A stretch of 64,000 nt of DNA from Catellatospora vulcania (GTDB lineage Bacteria > Actinomycetota > Actinomycetes > Mycobacteriales > Micromonosporaceae): the NCBI RefSeq assembly GCF_009720385.1, contig NZ_WARX01000006.1, forward strand, positions 1 through 64,000, read 5' to 3'. The notes below the pieces were generated by a model. It worked only from the letters and a program-made list of their open reading frames with translations, did not search any database and was not told the origin of the DNA. The stretch's first letter is position 1. The number at the start of each line of letters is the position of its first letter. Below, piece by piece: positions 1-12,580 of the stretch. Position numbers and translations under genes: made by a program.

Positions 1-76
1 GCACCCCGCGCCCCGCGCCGCACCCCGCTCGGCGCGCCGCACCCCGCTCGGCGCGCCGCACCCCGCTCGGGCGCCG
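1..76. repeat. Four tandem copies of a 19-bp GC-only unit
   Basis: The unit GCACCCCGCTCGGCGCGCC begins at 20, 39 and 58, with a degenerate copy at 1-19. The last copy runs into the hairpin at 62-101. The array lies downstream of dnaE1 at the window edge, so it may continue to the left. There is no spacer structure, so it is not a CRISPR array. Confidence 0.8.
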
Positions 77-101
77 TGCCGCGGCAGGCGCCCCGAGCGG
101 G
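62..101 (-). terminator. GC-rich hairpin downstream of dnaE1
   Basis: Arms CCCGCTCGGGCGCC (62-75) and GGCGCCCCGAGCGGG (87-101) pair with a one-base bulge and an 11-base loop, six bases beyond the dnaE1 stop. There is no T-tract, which is common for actinobacterial terminators. Its role as a terminator is inferred. Confidence 0.55.
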
Positions 102-107
102 CCCGGC

Positions 108-3641
<3,534 letters not shown>

Positions 3642-3731
3642 GGCGTACCCACCCCCAGCTTGTCGACGGTACCGCTCAGCCTAGTCCTGCGCTCCGACGC
3701 GTTCCACCCGCCGCTCCCCGGGTGCCGGGCG

Positions 3732-4781
3732 TCACCGGGCGAAGGGTTCCACCATCACCGATGCGGCGTTCAGCCAGGCCCGCTTCGTGGTCTGCTGGAG
3801 CGCGCCGTACTCGATCGACGAGCCGGTCTCCAGGGCCGGGTCGAAGGGCACCACGACCACCGCGCGGGTCCGCGTGGCGAAGTGCTTGCGCAGGTCCTCC
3901 AGCAGCGGCGAGGTGCCCGGGGTGGCGCACGACAGCAGCGTCACCGCGTTCTCGGCCAGCTTGCCCAGGCCGACCTCGTGCAGCAGGTCGATCATCCAGT
4001 CCGCGGTGAACGCGGCATCCTCGCGGGGCACCGTCGTGATGACGAGCTGGTCCGCGGCGCGGATCACCGTCTGCCAGTTGGCGCTCTCCACGTTGTTGCC
4101 GGTGTCCACGCAGACGATGTCGTGGGTGCGGCACAGCAGGTCCAGCACCCGGCGCACGGTGTGCTGGTCCAGGCGCTGGGCGAAGCGCGGGTTCTCCTCG
4201 CCGGCCAGCACGTCGTACGACCCGTCGGAGGCGTGCCGCAGGTAGTCGTCGAGCCGGTCCTTCAGCTCGGGCAGCGGCGCGTTCTCGATCTCCAGCAGGT
4301 CGCTGAGCAGGTGCCGGATGGTGCGCGCGTGCCGCGCGCTGCCCGCCCGCAGGCCCAGCGTGCCGCGCAACTCGTTGTCGTCCCAGGCCAGCACGCCCCG
4401 GCCGCGCACGCTGCCGATGGTGGCCGCGGCGAGCACGGTGGCGGTGGTCTTGTGCACCCCGCCCTTGGGGTTGGCGAAGGCCAGCACCTTCGGGCCGCCC
4501 AGTTCCCGGCGCAGCACCGAGACGGCGTGGTCGACGTCGTCGGCCCGGGCCGAGGGACGCCACTCGATCCGTCCGGCCGGCGCGCCGTACGCGGGCCCCG
4601 CCGGGGTGGCGGTGGCCGGGCCGGTCGGGTGGGCCGGCTCGGCGGGCGCAGGCTCACGGGGCGGCGCGGCGCGGGCCCGGTCGAGCAGCACCCGCCAGCG
4701 TGAGGTCGCCTCGGCGGGCGTCAGCTCGCCGGGTCGGCCCCAAGCCGTGGGACCGTCGCCCCGCTGGCCGTTGCGCTCCAC
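3732..4781 (-). CDS. ParA/MinD-family deviant-Walker ATPase
   Basis: About 349 residues. A Pro/Ala-rich N-terminal tail of about 75 residues precedes a MinD/ParA-like ATPase domain. The deviant Walker A reads NPKGGVHKTT. The expected switch I and Walker B positions carry WDDNELRGTLG and IVCVDTGNNVES. Such proteins position chromosomes, plasmids or cell-surface machinery, or regulate secretion and motility. No parB partner lies next to it, so it is an orphan and its cargo is unknown. I chose the GTG at 4781 because GGGGAGGG sits 8 bases upstream. A TTG at 4823 in the same frame is the alternative. A TAGCCT hexamer lies further upstream. Confidence is high for the family, low for the role. Confidence 0.85.
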   Translation of the reverse strand: MERNGQRGDGPTAWGRPGELTPAEATSRWRVLLDRARAAPPREPAPAEPAHPTGPATATPAGPAYGAPAGRIEWRPSARADDVDHAVSVLRRELGGPKVLAFANPKGGVHKTTATVLAAATIGSVRGRGVLAWDDNELRGTLGLRAGSARHARTIRHLLSDLLEIENAPLPELKDRLDDYLRHASDGSYDVLAGEENPRFAQRLDQHTVRRVLDLLCRTHDIVCVDTGNNVESANWQTVIRAADQLVITTVPREDAAFTADWMIDLLHEVGLGKLAENAVTLLSCATPGTSPLLEDLRKHFATRTRAVVVVPFDPALETGSSIEYGALQQTTKRAWLNAASVMVEPFAR

Positions 4782-5010
4782 GGTGTGCGCCCTCCCCGCC
4801 CTGCCAGAGTGATCAATGATCAATGCGGTGCCAGGCTACGCACCTCGACACCAGCTTGACCACCCTATGTGTTCCGGCACCCACACCTCCAGACCCTGAC
4901 GGCCGATTGCCGCGGAGAAGAGGTGAAGACGTCTAACGAACCGGGCCTCCACCTGCTCAACGACGTCACTCGATGCAGGGTGCGGACACCCGCGGGGGAC
5001 GCCCACCGGC

Positions 5011-6057
5011 TCAGCCCGCCTCCCCGGCGTCGGACGCCGCCGCCGAGGGGGCGTGCGCCGGGGATGCCGGAGCCGTGCCGTCCTCGGACGGGCTCGTCTC
5101 CGCCGCCGGCGAGACGCGCGGCGACGCCGGGCCCGAACCCGGACCGGCCGACGCGGGATCGCTCGGCTCCGGCCGCTCGCTCGGCGTGGCACTGGGCTCA
5201 GCGGCGGGCGTGGCGCTCGGCTGCGCGCTCGGCTTGGCACTCGCCGTGGCGGACGGGTCGAGCTGGCCCACCTGCTCCGGCAGCGGGGGCAGGAACACCG
5301 CCCGGTCCAGCCGCCGCACCTCGGGCGCGGGGTCGACAGCCCGCACCTCGGGACGGGACGCGATCTGGTCCAGCGCCGCCGGGGTCGCCCGCACCACCGC
5401 CGCGTACACGCAGGTGCAGCCCGTGCGGTAGGCCTCGGCCTCGGCCTGCGCGACCGCCGAGCCGCCCAGGTACGTGTCGCGCAGCCGCTCCTCCTCCGCG
5501 TCCGCGGTGGTCAGCTTGCCGGCCAGGCCCCGGAAGTCCGTGGCGTCGGCGTCCTTGCGCGCGGCGACCTGCTTCATGCCGGCCACCACGTCATCAGGGA
5601 TCTGGAAGGCCGGGATGCGCACCGACGTCGTCGGCGTCCTGCCCAGCGGCACGCGGGCGTAGACCTCGACCACCGAGACGCCGCCGAGCACCGGCGTGAG
5701 CCGCTCGGGTGCCAGGTACGCCTTGAGGCTGACCAGCGCGTACGTCTCCACCGGGGTGGCCGCCGGGCGCTTGAGCAGACCGGCCAGCTCGGAGCGGGCC
5801 TGTTTGGCGTACAGCGGCACCGACTGCCCCTGCACGACGCCGACCTGCACGGTCTCGCCGAGGGTGGCCTCCGGGGTGGCCGTGGTCCCGCGGTGCGCGG
5901 TCCACACCACGGCCAGCAGCACCCCGGTGACCCCGAGCAGGGCAGCCCCGGTGAGCAGCCGCGACCGCAGCCGCCCGCGCCCGATGCGGACGAAACCGCC
6001 CGCGAGCCGCGGCACTATGACCTGATCCAGATGCCGCAAGAACCTTTGCGGGCGCAT
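5011..6057 (-). CDS. Membrane-anchored protein of unknown function
   Basis: I do not recognise a family. The 348 residues comprise a short basic cytoplasmic N-terminus, one transmembrane segment at about residues 36-55 (LLTGAALLGVTGVLLAVVW), an extracytoplasmic domain of about 210 residues and an 80-residue Pro/Ser/Ala/Glu-rich low-complexity tail. Two cysteines in TGCTCVY could be oxidised outside the cell. The ATG is supported by AGAGGA 7-8 bases upstream. It follows rluD on the same strand with a 46-base gap and may be the last gene of an lspA-rluD operon. Topology suggests an envelope role, but nothing more specific can be said. Confidence 0.7.
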   Translation of the reverse strand: MRPQRFLRHLDQVIVPRLAGGFVRIGRGRLRSRLLTGAALLGVTGVLLAVVWTAHRGTTATPEATLGETVQVGVVQGQSVPLYAKQARSELAGLLKRPAATPVETYALVSLKAYLAPERLTPVLGGVSVVEVYARVPLGRTPTTSVRIPAFQIPDDVVAGMKQVAARKDADATDFRGLAGKLTTADAEEERLRDTYLGGSAVAQAEAEAYRTGCTCVYAAVVRATPAALDQIASRPEVRAVDPAPEVRRLDRAVFLPPLPEQVGQLDPSATASAKPSAQPSATPAAEPSATPSERPEPSDPASAGPGSGPASPRVSPAAETSPSEDGTAPASPAHAPSAAASDAGEAG

Positions 6058-6103
6058 CCGGCGTTCCTCTCATCCGGCCTCGCGCGGGGGGCGCGAGCGC
6101 GTG

Positions 6104-7042
6104 TCAACCAGCCTCGCGCAGCCGTTCGAGCGCTTGCGCGAGGTCTGGCGGGTACTCGCTGACGAACCGGACCTCTTGTCCGGTGCCGGGGTGGTTGAAG
6201 CTGAGCTCACGCGCGTGCAGCCACTGCCGGTGCAGGCCGAGGCGGGCGGAGAGCGTCGGGTCGGCGCCGTAGGTCAGGTCGCCTACGCAGGGGTGCCGCA
6301 GAGCGGAGAAGTGCACCCGGATCTGGTGGGTGCGACCGGTCTCCAGTCTGATGTCGACGAGGCTGGCGGAGGGGAAGGCCTCCAGCGTGTCGTAGTGGGT
6401 GATGCTGGGCTTGCCGCCCGACATCACCGCGAACTTCCAGTCGTGCGTGGGGTGCCGGTCGATGGGGGCGTCGACCGTGCCCCGCAGTGGGTCGAGGTGG
6501 CCCTGCACCACCGCGTGGTAGCGCTTGTCCACCTCGCGGTGCTTGAAGGCCCACTTCAGCGCGCTGTACGCGGTCTCGCTCTTGGCGACGACCATGAGCC
6601 CGGTGGTGCCCACGTCGAGCCGGTGCACGACGCCCTGGCGCTCGGCGGCGCCGCTGGTGGCGACGGTCTGCCCCATCCCGGCCAGGCCGCCGATCACGGT
6701 CGGGCCGGTCCAGCCGGGGCTGGGGTGGGCCGCGACGCCGACCGGCTTGTCCACCACCACGATGTCGTCGTCACTGTGGATGATCCGCAGGCCGTCGACC
6801 TGCTCGGCCACCACGACGGGGGCCGTGGGCGGGGCGGGCAGGGTCACCTCCAGCCAGCTGCCGCCGGTGACCTTGTCCGACTTGCCGCGGGGCACGCCGT
6901 CGACCGTGGCGTCACCGGCTTCGACGAGGGTGGCCGCCGCGGTGCGCGACAGCCCGAACAGCCGGGAGACCGCCTGGTCCAGCCGCATCCCGTCCAGCCC
7001 GTCGGGGACCGGCAGGGAGCGGGTCTCCCCCTTCAGGCCCAT
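6104..7042 (-). CDS. rluD: RluA-family 23S rRNA pseudouridine synthase
   Basis: 312 residues. An N-terminal S4-like RNA-binding segment ([17 protein letters not shown] near 21-37) is followed by the RluA catalytic domain. The catalytic aspartate lies in the family motif [11 protein letters not shown], and RTHQIRVH is the second conserved motif. The family isomerises specific uridines in the large-subunit rRNA. The exact RluA/C/D paralogue cannot be fixed from sequence alone. Its ATG overlaps the lspA stop by one base (TGATG), so the genes are probably translationally coupled. The lspA-rluD order is common in actinobacteria. Confidence 0.93.
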   Translation of the reverse strand: MGLKGETRSLPVPDGLDGMRLDQAVSRLFGLSRTAAATLVEAGDATVDGVPRGKSDKVTGGSWLEVTLPAPPTAPVVVAEQVDGLRIIHSDDDIVVVDKPVGVAAHPSPGWTGPTVIGGLAGMGQTVATSGAAERQGVVHRLDVGTTGLMVVAKSETAYSALKWAFKHREVDKRYHAVVQGHLDPLRGTVDAPIDRHPTHDWKFAVMSGGKPSITHYDTLEAFPSASLVDIRLETGRTHQIRVHFSALRHPCVGDLTYGADPTLSARLGLHRQWLHARELSFNHPGTGQEVRFVSEYPPDLAQALERLREAG

Positions 7043-7668
7043 CACCGCGAACCTCGGTCCGAGGAGACGGAGGCGGCGGCACGCGAGTCGCCCGGCGCCG
7101 CGTCGGCGTCGGTCTTCTTCTCGGACGTGATGCGGCTGCCGTCGCGCTGGCGGCCCTGGATCTCCAGCAGCACGGCCAGGCACACGCCGCCGACCAGGGC
7201 CATGTCCGCGACGTTGAAGATCGGGAAGGCCCGGCCGTGCGGGTCGAACACGCTGATGAAGTCGACCACGTGCCCGTGGAACGGGGCCGGCGCGCGGAAG
7301 ATGCGGTCGATCAGGTTGCCGAACACGCCACCGAGGATCATGCCCAGCGAGATCGCCCACGGCAGCGAGCGCAGCCGGCGGACCATGAAGCCGATCCAGG
7401 TGAGTACGACCAGGGCGATGATCGGGAAGATGAAGGTGTAGTCCTCGAGCAGGCTGAACGCCGCCCCGCTGTTGCGGGTCAGCGACATGTAGACCGCGCC
7501 GCCGAGCACCTTGACCGGCTCCTGCGGGTCCAGCTTCGTCGCCCACTCCTTGGTGACCACGTCCAGCGCCAGGGCGAACACGGCCATCCCCGCGAAGACG
7601 GACACAGCCTTACCGCGGCTGATCCGAGGTGGGGAGTGCTCCGGTTCCCGCTGACTGTCCTGGTCCAC
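7042..7668 (-). CDS. lspA: Lipoprotein signal peptidase (signal peptidase II)
   Basis: This integral membrane aspartyl protease cleaves the signal peptide from diacylglyceryl-prolipoproteins. About 208 residues with four predicted membrane helices. The catalytic motifs are visible: [10 protein letters not shown] (conserved NxGxAF) and the two aspartates in [10 protein letters not shown] and [19 protein letters not shown]. Both ends extend beyond the usual 160-residue core with hydrophilic tails. I prefer the GTG at 7668, with GGGGAG about 7 bases upstream, over an in-frame TTG at 7683. The product would mature the lipoproteins of this organism, including the PASTA lipoprotein at 48.8-49.5 kb. 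Confidence 0.95.
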   Translation of the reverse strand: MDQDSQREPEHSPPRISRGKAVSVFAGMAVFALALDVVTKEWATKLDPQEPVKVLGGAVYMSLTRNSGAAFSLLEDYTFIFPIIALVVLTWIGFMVRRLRSLPWAISLGMILGGVFGNLIDRIFRAPAPFHGHVVDFISVFDPHGRAFPIFNVADMALVGGVCLAVLLEIQGRQRDGSRITSEKKTDADAAPGDSRAAASVSSDRGSR

Positions 7669-7750
7669 CGACACACTCCCCAAGTCTCGGGCGCCGGACG
7701 CGCCCTTCGTACGATCATGCCGGGTCGGCCTGCCCGGCCGGGCACCGGCC

Positions 7751-8530
7751 CTAGCGGCGCTCTTCCAGCTGCTTGCAGGTCACGCACAGCGTGGCGGACG
7801 GGAACGCGGCCAGCCGCTCCACCGGGATCGGGTTGCCGCACTTCTCGCACCAGCCGTAGCTGCCCTCGTCGAGGCGCTCCAGTGCGCGCTCGACCTGGGT
7901 GATCCGCTCCAGGATGTTGTTCGCCAGCGTGATCTCCTGCTCGCGCTCGAACGTCTTGGTACCGGTGTCGGCCTGATCGTCGCCGGCCGAGTCGGTGAGC
8001 CGGTCGCGCTGCAGTTCGGCGATCTCGACGAGCGTGTGGTCGTACTCCTCCTGCAGCTCGTCACGGCGCGCGGTGAGCGCCACCCGGATCTTCTCGGTCT
8101 CCGCGGCGCTGCGATCACCCTTCTTCGCCGCGGTCGCCTTGGCGGCCGTACGGCTGGCGGTCTTGGACTCGGCAGGTTTGACCATGGTCGCTCCCTCGGC
8201 CGCGGTCGTGGCGGCGCTCGGCGTTGCCTGGGCGGGGGGATTCTCTTCCGTCCCGGCGGCGTGCCGCCGGGTGGTCGGGGTGGCGCGCGTCGACTTCTTG
8301 GCGTCGGCGGCGGCCGCGGCGGGCTTGGCCGCCGTCTTGCGCGCGGGCTCGGCCGAGCCGGGCGCGCGCTTGCGGGCAGTGGTGTCCGAGGTAGCCGTCA
8401 CCGTCTCCCCCTTCGCCGTGGCCGCCCCCGCGGCCACTGTCTTCACGGAGCGTTTCGGCGCCGCGGTGGTCTTCGCGACGGCCTTCTTCGCCGCCGCTCC
8501 GGTCTTGCTCCCGCCTGCCCTTTCGGCCAT
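7751..8530 (-). CDS. DksA/TraR-type zinc-finger protein with Lys/Ala-rich histone-like N-terminal tail
   Basis: 259 residues in two parts. Residues 1 to about 150 are almost entirely Lys, Ala, Thr and Pro with KKAVAK and KTAAK-like repeats, resembling eukaryotic H1 or actinobacterial HupB tails. Residues 150-259 form a helical hairpin ending in a DksA/TraR C4 finger: C228-x2-C231-x17-C249-x2-C252, with CEKCGNPIP and CVTC. DksA-fold proteins bind RNA polymerase through the secondary channel, but actinobacterial DksA/TraR-like proteins often lack the acidic tip pair. The ATG at 8530 follows CTGGGGGA. An in-frame upstream extension lacks protein character. It sits just upstream of lspA, a frequent actinobacterial arrangement. 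Confidence 0.85.
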   Translation of the reverse strand: MAERAGGSKTGAAAKKAVAKTTAAPKRSVKTVAAGAATAKGETVTATSDTTARKRAPGSAEPARKTAAKPAAAAADAKKSTRATPTTRRHAAGTEENPPAQATPSAATTAAEGATMVKPAESKTASRTAAKATAAKKGDRSAAETEKIRVALTARRDELQEEYDHTLVEIAELQRDRLTDSAGDDQADTGTKTFEREQEITLANNILERITQVERALERLDEGSYGWCEKCGNPIPVERLAAFPSATLCVTCKQLEERR

Positions 8531-8767
8531 GGCGTCCCCCAGATGCAAAACGGGCGCGCGGCTCACGCCGCGCACTCCAATAGGCTGGCAAGAATACGGA
8601 ACGTATGGACGGTCCACAAACATGCCACGCACTGCCTGTCGAATTCCTGTGAGTACCCCGGAACCACCCGAAGTATCCGCAGGAAAGGCACCGATCATCG
8701 CGGTCATGCCGGACATTGCCGCGCGACCGTCCCTTTCTGGTGAATTTGGCAAAAGGGACAATATCAC

Positions 8768-10264
8768 CTAGTCCCCGTGTTCCCGGCCGTCCTCTCCGAA
8801 CCAGTGGGCCAGCCGGCCCCGCCGGCTCACCGCCCGCAACCGCCGTTCGGCTTCGTCGCGTACCGCTTCGGTGGCGACAATCAGCAGACTGTCACCCAAT
8901 CGCAACCGTGTGTCGCGATCGGGCACGAAACCGACGCCGTCGCGCAGCACCAGCGTCACCGAGGCGCCCACCGGCAGCCGCAACTCGTCGAGGTGCACCC
9001 CGGCCAGGCCGGACCCCGGCGGCACCTCGATCTGCAGCAGCTCGGCGTGCATCCGGTCCAGCGGGGCGGTCTCCACCCGCAGCTCGGTGGCCTCCCCCGG
9101 GGCGGTCACCCCGAGCCGCAGGGCCACCACCGGCAGCGTGCCCGCCTGCACCATGGTGAACACCACCACCAGCACGAACACGATGTTGAACAGCGCCTCG
9201 GCGCCCGGCACGCCCTGCGCGAGCGGAATCGTGGCCAGCACGATCGGCACCGCCCCGCGCAGCCCCGCCCAGGACAGGAACAGCTGCTCGCGCCAGCCCA
9301 CCCCGAACGGGGTCGCGCTGGCCAGCACCGACAGCGGGCGGGCGACGAAGGTCAGCACCACCCCCACCAGCACCGCGGGCACCAGCATCTGGACCAGGCC
9401 GGGCGGCGACACCAGCAGGCCGAGCAGGACGAACAGGCCGATCTGGGACAGCCAGGCCAGACCGTCGGCGAAGCCGAGGATCGCCTGGCGGTGCGGCAGC
9501 CGCGAGTTGCCGAGCACCACCCCGGCGGCGTAGACGGCCAGGAAGCCGGAGGCGTGCGCGACCGCACCGCCGGCGTACGCCAGCACCGTCAGGCCCACCG
9601 CGGCCAGCGGGTACAGGCCCGCCGCGGGCAGCGCCGCCCGGCGCAGCAGCTCCCGGCCCACCACGCCGACGAGCAGGCCGATCACCGCACCGGCGGCCAG
9701 CTCGTACGCGATCAGCAGCGTCTCCTGCCACCACGGCCCGATGCCCGCCGGGCTCGACAGCAGGATCACCAGCAGCACCACCGGGGCGTCGTTGATGCCC
9801 GACTCCGCTTCCAGCGTGGCGACCAGCCGCGGGCGCAGCCGCAGCCGGCGCAGCGTGGAGAAGACGGCGGCCGCGTCGGTGGACGACAGCACCGCCCCGA
9901 TCAGCGCCGCGGTGCGCCAGTCCCAGCCCAGCAGGAAATGGCAGACCACGGTGACCACCACCACGCTGACCAGCACGCCGAGCGTGGCGAGCGTGGAGGC
10001 CAGCCCCAGCACCGGACGCAGCGTGGTCCAGCGGGCGGTGAGGCCGCCCTCGGCGATGATCAGCACCAGCGCGCAGGTGCCCAGCAGGCGCACCAGCTCG
10101 GCGTTGTCGAACCGCAGGCCGAAGACCGACCCCAGCAGCACACCGAGGGCCAGGTAGACCAGGAGACTGGGCACCCCCAGCCGGGTGGACCAGCGCACGG
10201 CGGCCACCGCGACGAGCAGCACCGCGGCCCCGATCAGCAGGGCCATGTCGAGGTGCGCGATCAC
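8768..10264 (-). CDS. CPA1-type cation/proton antiporter with C-terminal TrkA-C domain
   Basis: 498 residues. About twelve hydrophobic helices cover residues 5-390, followed by a cytoplasmic RCK_C/TrkA-C domain (about 400-480, EVPPGSGLAGVHLDELRLP). The ion-binding region is recognisable from SSTDAAAVFSTL and ESGINDAPVV, typical of CPA1 exchangers such as NhaP2/CvrA. The likely substrate is K+ or Na+ exchanged for protons, with the TrkA-C domain as a regulatory nucleotide sensor; specificity is inferred. The GTG start overlaps the DUF167 stop by four bases (GTGA), implying coupling. An internal ATG six codons in is an alternative start. Confidence 0.9.
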   Translation of the reverse strand: MIAHLDMALLIGAAVLLVAVAAVRWSTRLGVPSLLVYLALGVLLGSVFGLRFDNAELVRLLGTCALVLIIAEGGLTARWTTLRPVLGLASTLATLGVLVSVVVVTVVCHFLLGWDWRTAALIGAVLSSTDAAAVFSTLRRLRLRPRLVATLEAESGINDAPVVLLVILLSSPAGIGPWWQETLLIAYELAAGAVIGLLVGVVGRELLRRAALPAAGLYPLAAVGLTVLAYAGGAVAHASGFLAVYAAGVVLGNSRLPHRQAILGFADGLAWLSQIGLFVLLGLLVSPPGLVQMLVPAVLVGVVLTFVARPLSVLASATPFGVGWREQLFLSWAGLRGAVPIVLATIPLAQGVPGAEALFNIVFVLVVVFTMVQAGTLPVVALRLGVTAPGEATELRVETAPLDRMHAELLQIEVPPGSGLAGVHLDELRLPVGASVTLVLRDGVGFVPDRDTRLRLGDSLLIVATEAVRDEAERRLRAVSRRGRLAHWFGEDGREHGD

Positions 10265-10581
10265 CGACCCGCCTCGTGCAGCGCGGTCAGGCGGTCCGCC
10301 AGGTCGGCGGGCGGCGTCTCGATCAGGAAGAGCTTGTCGCGGCTGGCCAGGCCCGTCCGCAGAGAGACCGTGGCGGCGGGCAGGAGCAGCGCCTCGGCCA
10401 GCGCCCGGCGGGCCGCCTCGGTCGCCCTGCCGTCGACCGCGGGGGCCTGCACCGCCACGATCAGGGCGGTGCCGTGCGGGCCCGGGTAGACGCCGCCGAC
10501 CCTGGTCCGGCCCGCGCCCGGCTTGACCCGGACCGCGACGACCGCAGGTTCCGTCACCGACGAGGACCCATCACGTGCCAT
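10261..10581 (-). CDS. DUF167 (YggU-like) small protein
   Basis: 106 residues matching the DUF167 fold, with VRVKPGAGRTRVGG near the N-terminus and the family signature GRATEAARRALAEALLLP followed by GLASRDKLFLIE. No biochemical function is established for the family. Its stop overlaps the antiporter start, so the two are probably co-transcribed. The upstream Shine-Dalgarno is weak, and a GTG nine codons further in is a possible alternative start. Confidence 0.85.
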   Translation of the reverse strand: MARDGSSSVTEPAVVAVRVKPGAGRTRVGGVYPGPHGTALIVAVQAPAVDGRATEAARRALAEALLLPAATVSLRTGLASRDKLFLIETPPADLADRLTALHEAGR

Positions 10582-10743
10582 GACCCATTGTGCCGGAAGC
10601 CTCTCGCGGCCATGTGGCGGACCTCCGGTGTCCCGTCCGGGTGCGGTGGACCGCCCCGGCGCGCCACCGGTTCAGGCGGCGCGCCAGGCGGTCCGTGTCC
10701 CCGCCCGAGACCGGCGGCGGGAGCACCGGAGGACCGAGGCCGG

Positions 10744-11406
10744 TCAGACCCGGCGTGCGTCGGCCAGCAGCGCGCTGTCCGGCTCGCAGAGACCGCAGGG
10801 GCTGAAGCCGAGGTCCACGGCTTCGGACACCGGGAGCGGCTCGTACGGCCGTCCCAGCAGGTGCACGCACCCGGCCACGTGGTAGCGCGGCCGTCCGTCG
10901 ATGACCAGCACGTCCGACGACATCCGGGCGATCCGCGCCGCGTCGGCCGGGGAGACGCGCTGCGCCACCGGCTCGTCCGGCGGATCCTCGTCGTCGAAAT
11001 CGTCGGCCCGCCCGCCGGCCCCCTGCGCCGGCAGCATGACCTCGGTCTGCTGATATCCGGCTGACATCGGTTCGGTGTCGGTGCGGCCGAGCACCGGCTG
11101 GCGCGCCGGCTCGTCGTCCCAGTCGTCCCGTTCGGGAACCCGGGGCGGCACCACAGCCCGGCCGCCGGCACGCCGGCCGGCCGGTTCGTCATCCTCGTCA
11201 CCGTCGAACTGCTCGTCCTCGTCATCGTCGAGGAGCCCGGCCGCGGCACGCGCGGCGGCAGCCTGGCGTGCGCCCACCACAAGGGCGACCGCGGCCAGCA
11301 GACTGGTGCCAATCGAACCGACGAGCAACCCGCTCGATCCGTCCGTGAGCCCCAGCACGAGCAGCACAACGGCAACGAGGATGAGCAGCAGACTTGCGAC
11401 TATCAC
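10744..11406 (-). CDS. Two-helix membrane protein with a C-terminal Ada-like Cys/His module
   Basis: 220 residues. Two transmembrane helices at about 3-20 and 28-45 are followed by a long acidic, disordered linker (LLDDDEDEQFDGDEDDE). The C-terminal 46 residues contain Y175-H176-x3-C180, then GFSPCGLCEPD with C204 and C207. The spacing H-x3-C-x23-C-x2-C with a preceding G-x-x-PC resembles the zinc-binding N-terminal module of Ada methyltransferases. No methyltransferase domain is present. Whether it binds metal is inference. It lies immediately downstream of divIVA on the same strand after a 336-base gap. GTG start. Confidence 0.7.
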   Translation of the reverse strand: MIVASLLLILVAVVLLVLGLTDGSSGLLVGSIGTSLLAAVALVVGARQAAAARAAAGLLDDDEDEQFDGDEDDEPAGRRAGGRAVVPPRVPERDDWDDEPARQPVLGRTDTEPMSAGYQQTEVMLPAQGAGGRADDFDDEDPPDEPVAQRVSPADAARIARMSSDVLVIDGRPRYHVAGCVHLLGRPYEPLPVSEAVDLGFSPCGLCEPDSALLADARRV

Positions 11407-11742
11407 AGCTCACCCCCGCCGCGTCGGCTAGATCCAGGTCTCGGCTGGTCCGGGACACGCTCCTGGGCATCACCCGGGGGGAGGCGCGCACGAACCGGCC
11501 GTCTCGCTACCGGCGCGGGAGGGTCCCGCACCGGCGAACCCGGGGCGCCAAGCCGTTTCACGGCTCGGAGGCACCCAGGCTCGTTTTCTATCTGCGGTGC
11601 GACGGCAGCGACGAGGGGGGAGGCTGCCGCGGTGACTCTGGCTGTGCGTGAGGGGTGAAACTCTGGTGGTCAGACAGCCCGGACTCGGCGCGTCCCGGGC
11701 GGTCCGCCGATGCGGACCGCCAGGGGACGTGGCCGGGTCGGG
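11407..11742. other. Gene-free stretch between divIVA and the Ada-like membrane gene
   Basis: No open frame with coding character, tRNA or rRNA is visible. It holds the divIVA hairpin at 11698-11721 and presumably the promoter of the downstream minus-strand gene, which I could not place confidently. Confidence 0.6.
11698..11721 (-). terminator. Hairpin downstream of divIVA
   Basis: GGCGGTCCGC and GCGGACCGCC form a perfect 10-bp stem with a CGAT tetraloop, 21 bases past the divIVA stop. There is no T-tract. It is the likely end of the dcw transcript. Confidence 0.7.
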
Positions 11743-12525
11743 TCAGCGACCGTTGAAGGAGCCCGAGCCGGAGCCCGCGGCGGCCAGGCCACCGCCGGCC
11801 GGCCGGTCCTCGCGGCCGATCTCGGCCTCCAGGCTCTGGCCGCGGCCTTCGAGGTCGCGCAGCTGGCTCTCCAGGTACGCCTTCAGGCGCGTGCGGTACT
11901 CCCGCTCGAACTGCTTGAGCGTGTCGATGTGCTGCTGCAGGGCGGTGCGCTTGGCGTCCAGGCCGCTGATCGCCTCCTGGTGGCGCTGGCGGGCGTCACG
12001 CTCCAGCGCGTCGGCCTTCGCCCGCGCGTCCCGGGTGACCTCCTCGGCCTTGGAACGGGCCTCGGACAGCACCTTGTCGGCCTCGCGGCGCGCGTCGGAC
12101 ACGTGGTCGTCGGCGGTGCGCTGGGCCATCATCAGCACGCGCAGGGCCTGCTGCTCGCCCTCGGGGCCGGACATCGCCGCCGCGGCCGCCATGCCACCGC
12201 CGCGCAGCTGCTCCAGCTCGTTCTGCATGGCGCGGGCAGCCTGCTCGGCGGCCGACTTGTCGCGCTGCATGCGGTCGAGCTGAGCCTTCATCTCGTTCAG
12301 CTCGGCCGCCAGGCGCGGGTCGGGCCCGCCGGGGCCGACCGGCTGACGGCCACCGCCGCCGCGCTCGACCTGCATGCGCAGTTCGCTGTTCTCTTCGATC
12401 AGACGGGCGAGTTCGCGCTCGACCTCATCGAGGAAGGCGTCGACCTCCTCCTCGTCGTACCCCCGCTTGCCGATCGGAGGCTTTTTAAAGGCGACGTTGT
12501 GCACGTCGGCCGGGGTGAGCGGCAT
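11743..12525 (-). CDS. divIVA: DivIVA/Wag31 polar-growth coiled-coil protein
   Basis: This membrane-curvature-sensing scaffold marks the poles and organises tip growth in actinobacteria. 260 residues. The N-terminal lipid-binding domain is clear: [20 protein letters not shown], then [22 protein letters not shown] Gly/Pro-rich linker follows ([14 protein letters not shown], about 76-90). A second long coiled coil from about 95 to 240 is rich in Ala, Arg and Glu. The C-terminus is a short Gly/Ser tail. ATG start with GGAG five bases upstream. It is the last gene of the division cluster, after sepF and yggT. Confidence 0.96.
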   Translation of the reverse strand: MPLTPADVHNVAFKKPPIGKRGYDEEEVDAFLDEVERELARLIEENSELRMQVERGGGGRQPVGPGGPDPRLAAELNEMKAQLDRMQRDKSAAEQAARAMQNELEQLRGGGMAAAAAMSGPEGEQQALRVLMMAQRTADDHVSDARREADKVLSEARSKAEEVTRDARAKADALERDARQRHQEAISGLDAKRTALQQHIDTLKQFEREYRTRLKAYLESQLRDLEGRGQSLEAEIGREDRPAGGGLAAAGSGSGSFNGR

Positions 12526-12580
12526 CGAAACTCCTCGGGTCAGTCGCGGCCGCGTTGGGGGACCGGTCCTCAGGTGGGGG

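Noticed and set aside
1-76. Possible CRISPR array
   Set aside because: Units are contiguous 19-mers without unique spacers and no cas genes are present.
4800-4830. TGATCAATGATCAA repeat upstream of the ParA-like gene as a ParB-type site
   Set aside because: It does not match the parS palindrome and no parB gene is nearby; it is more likely part of the untranslated region.
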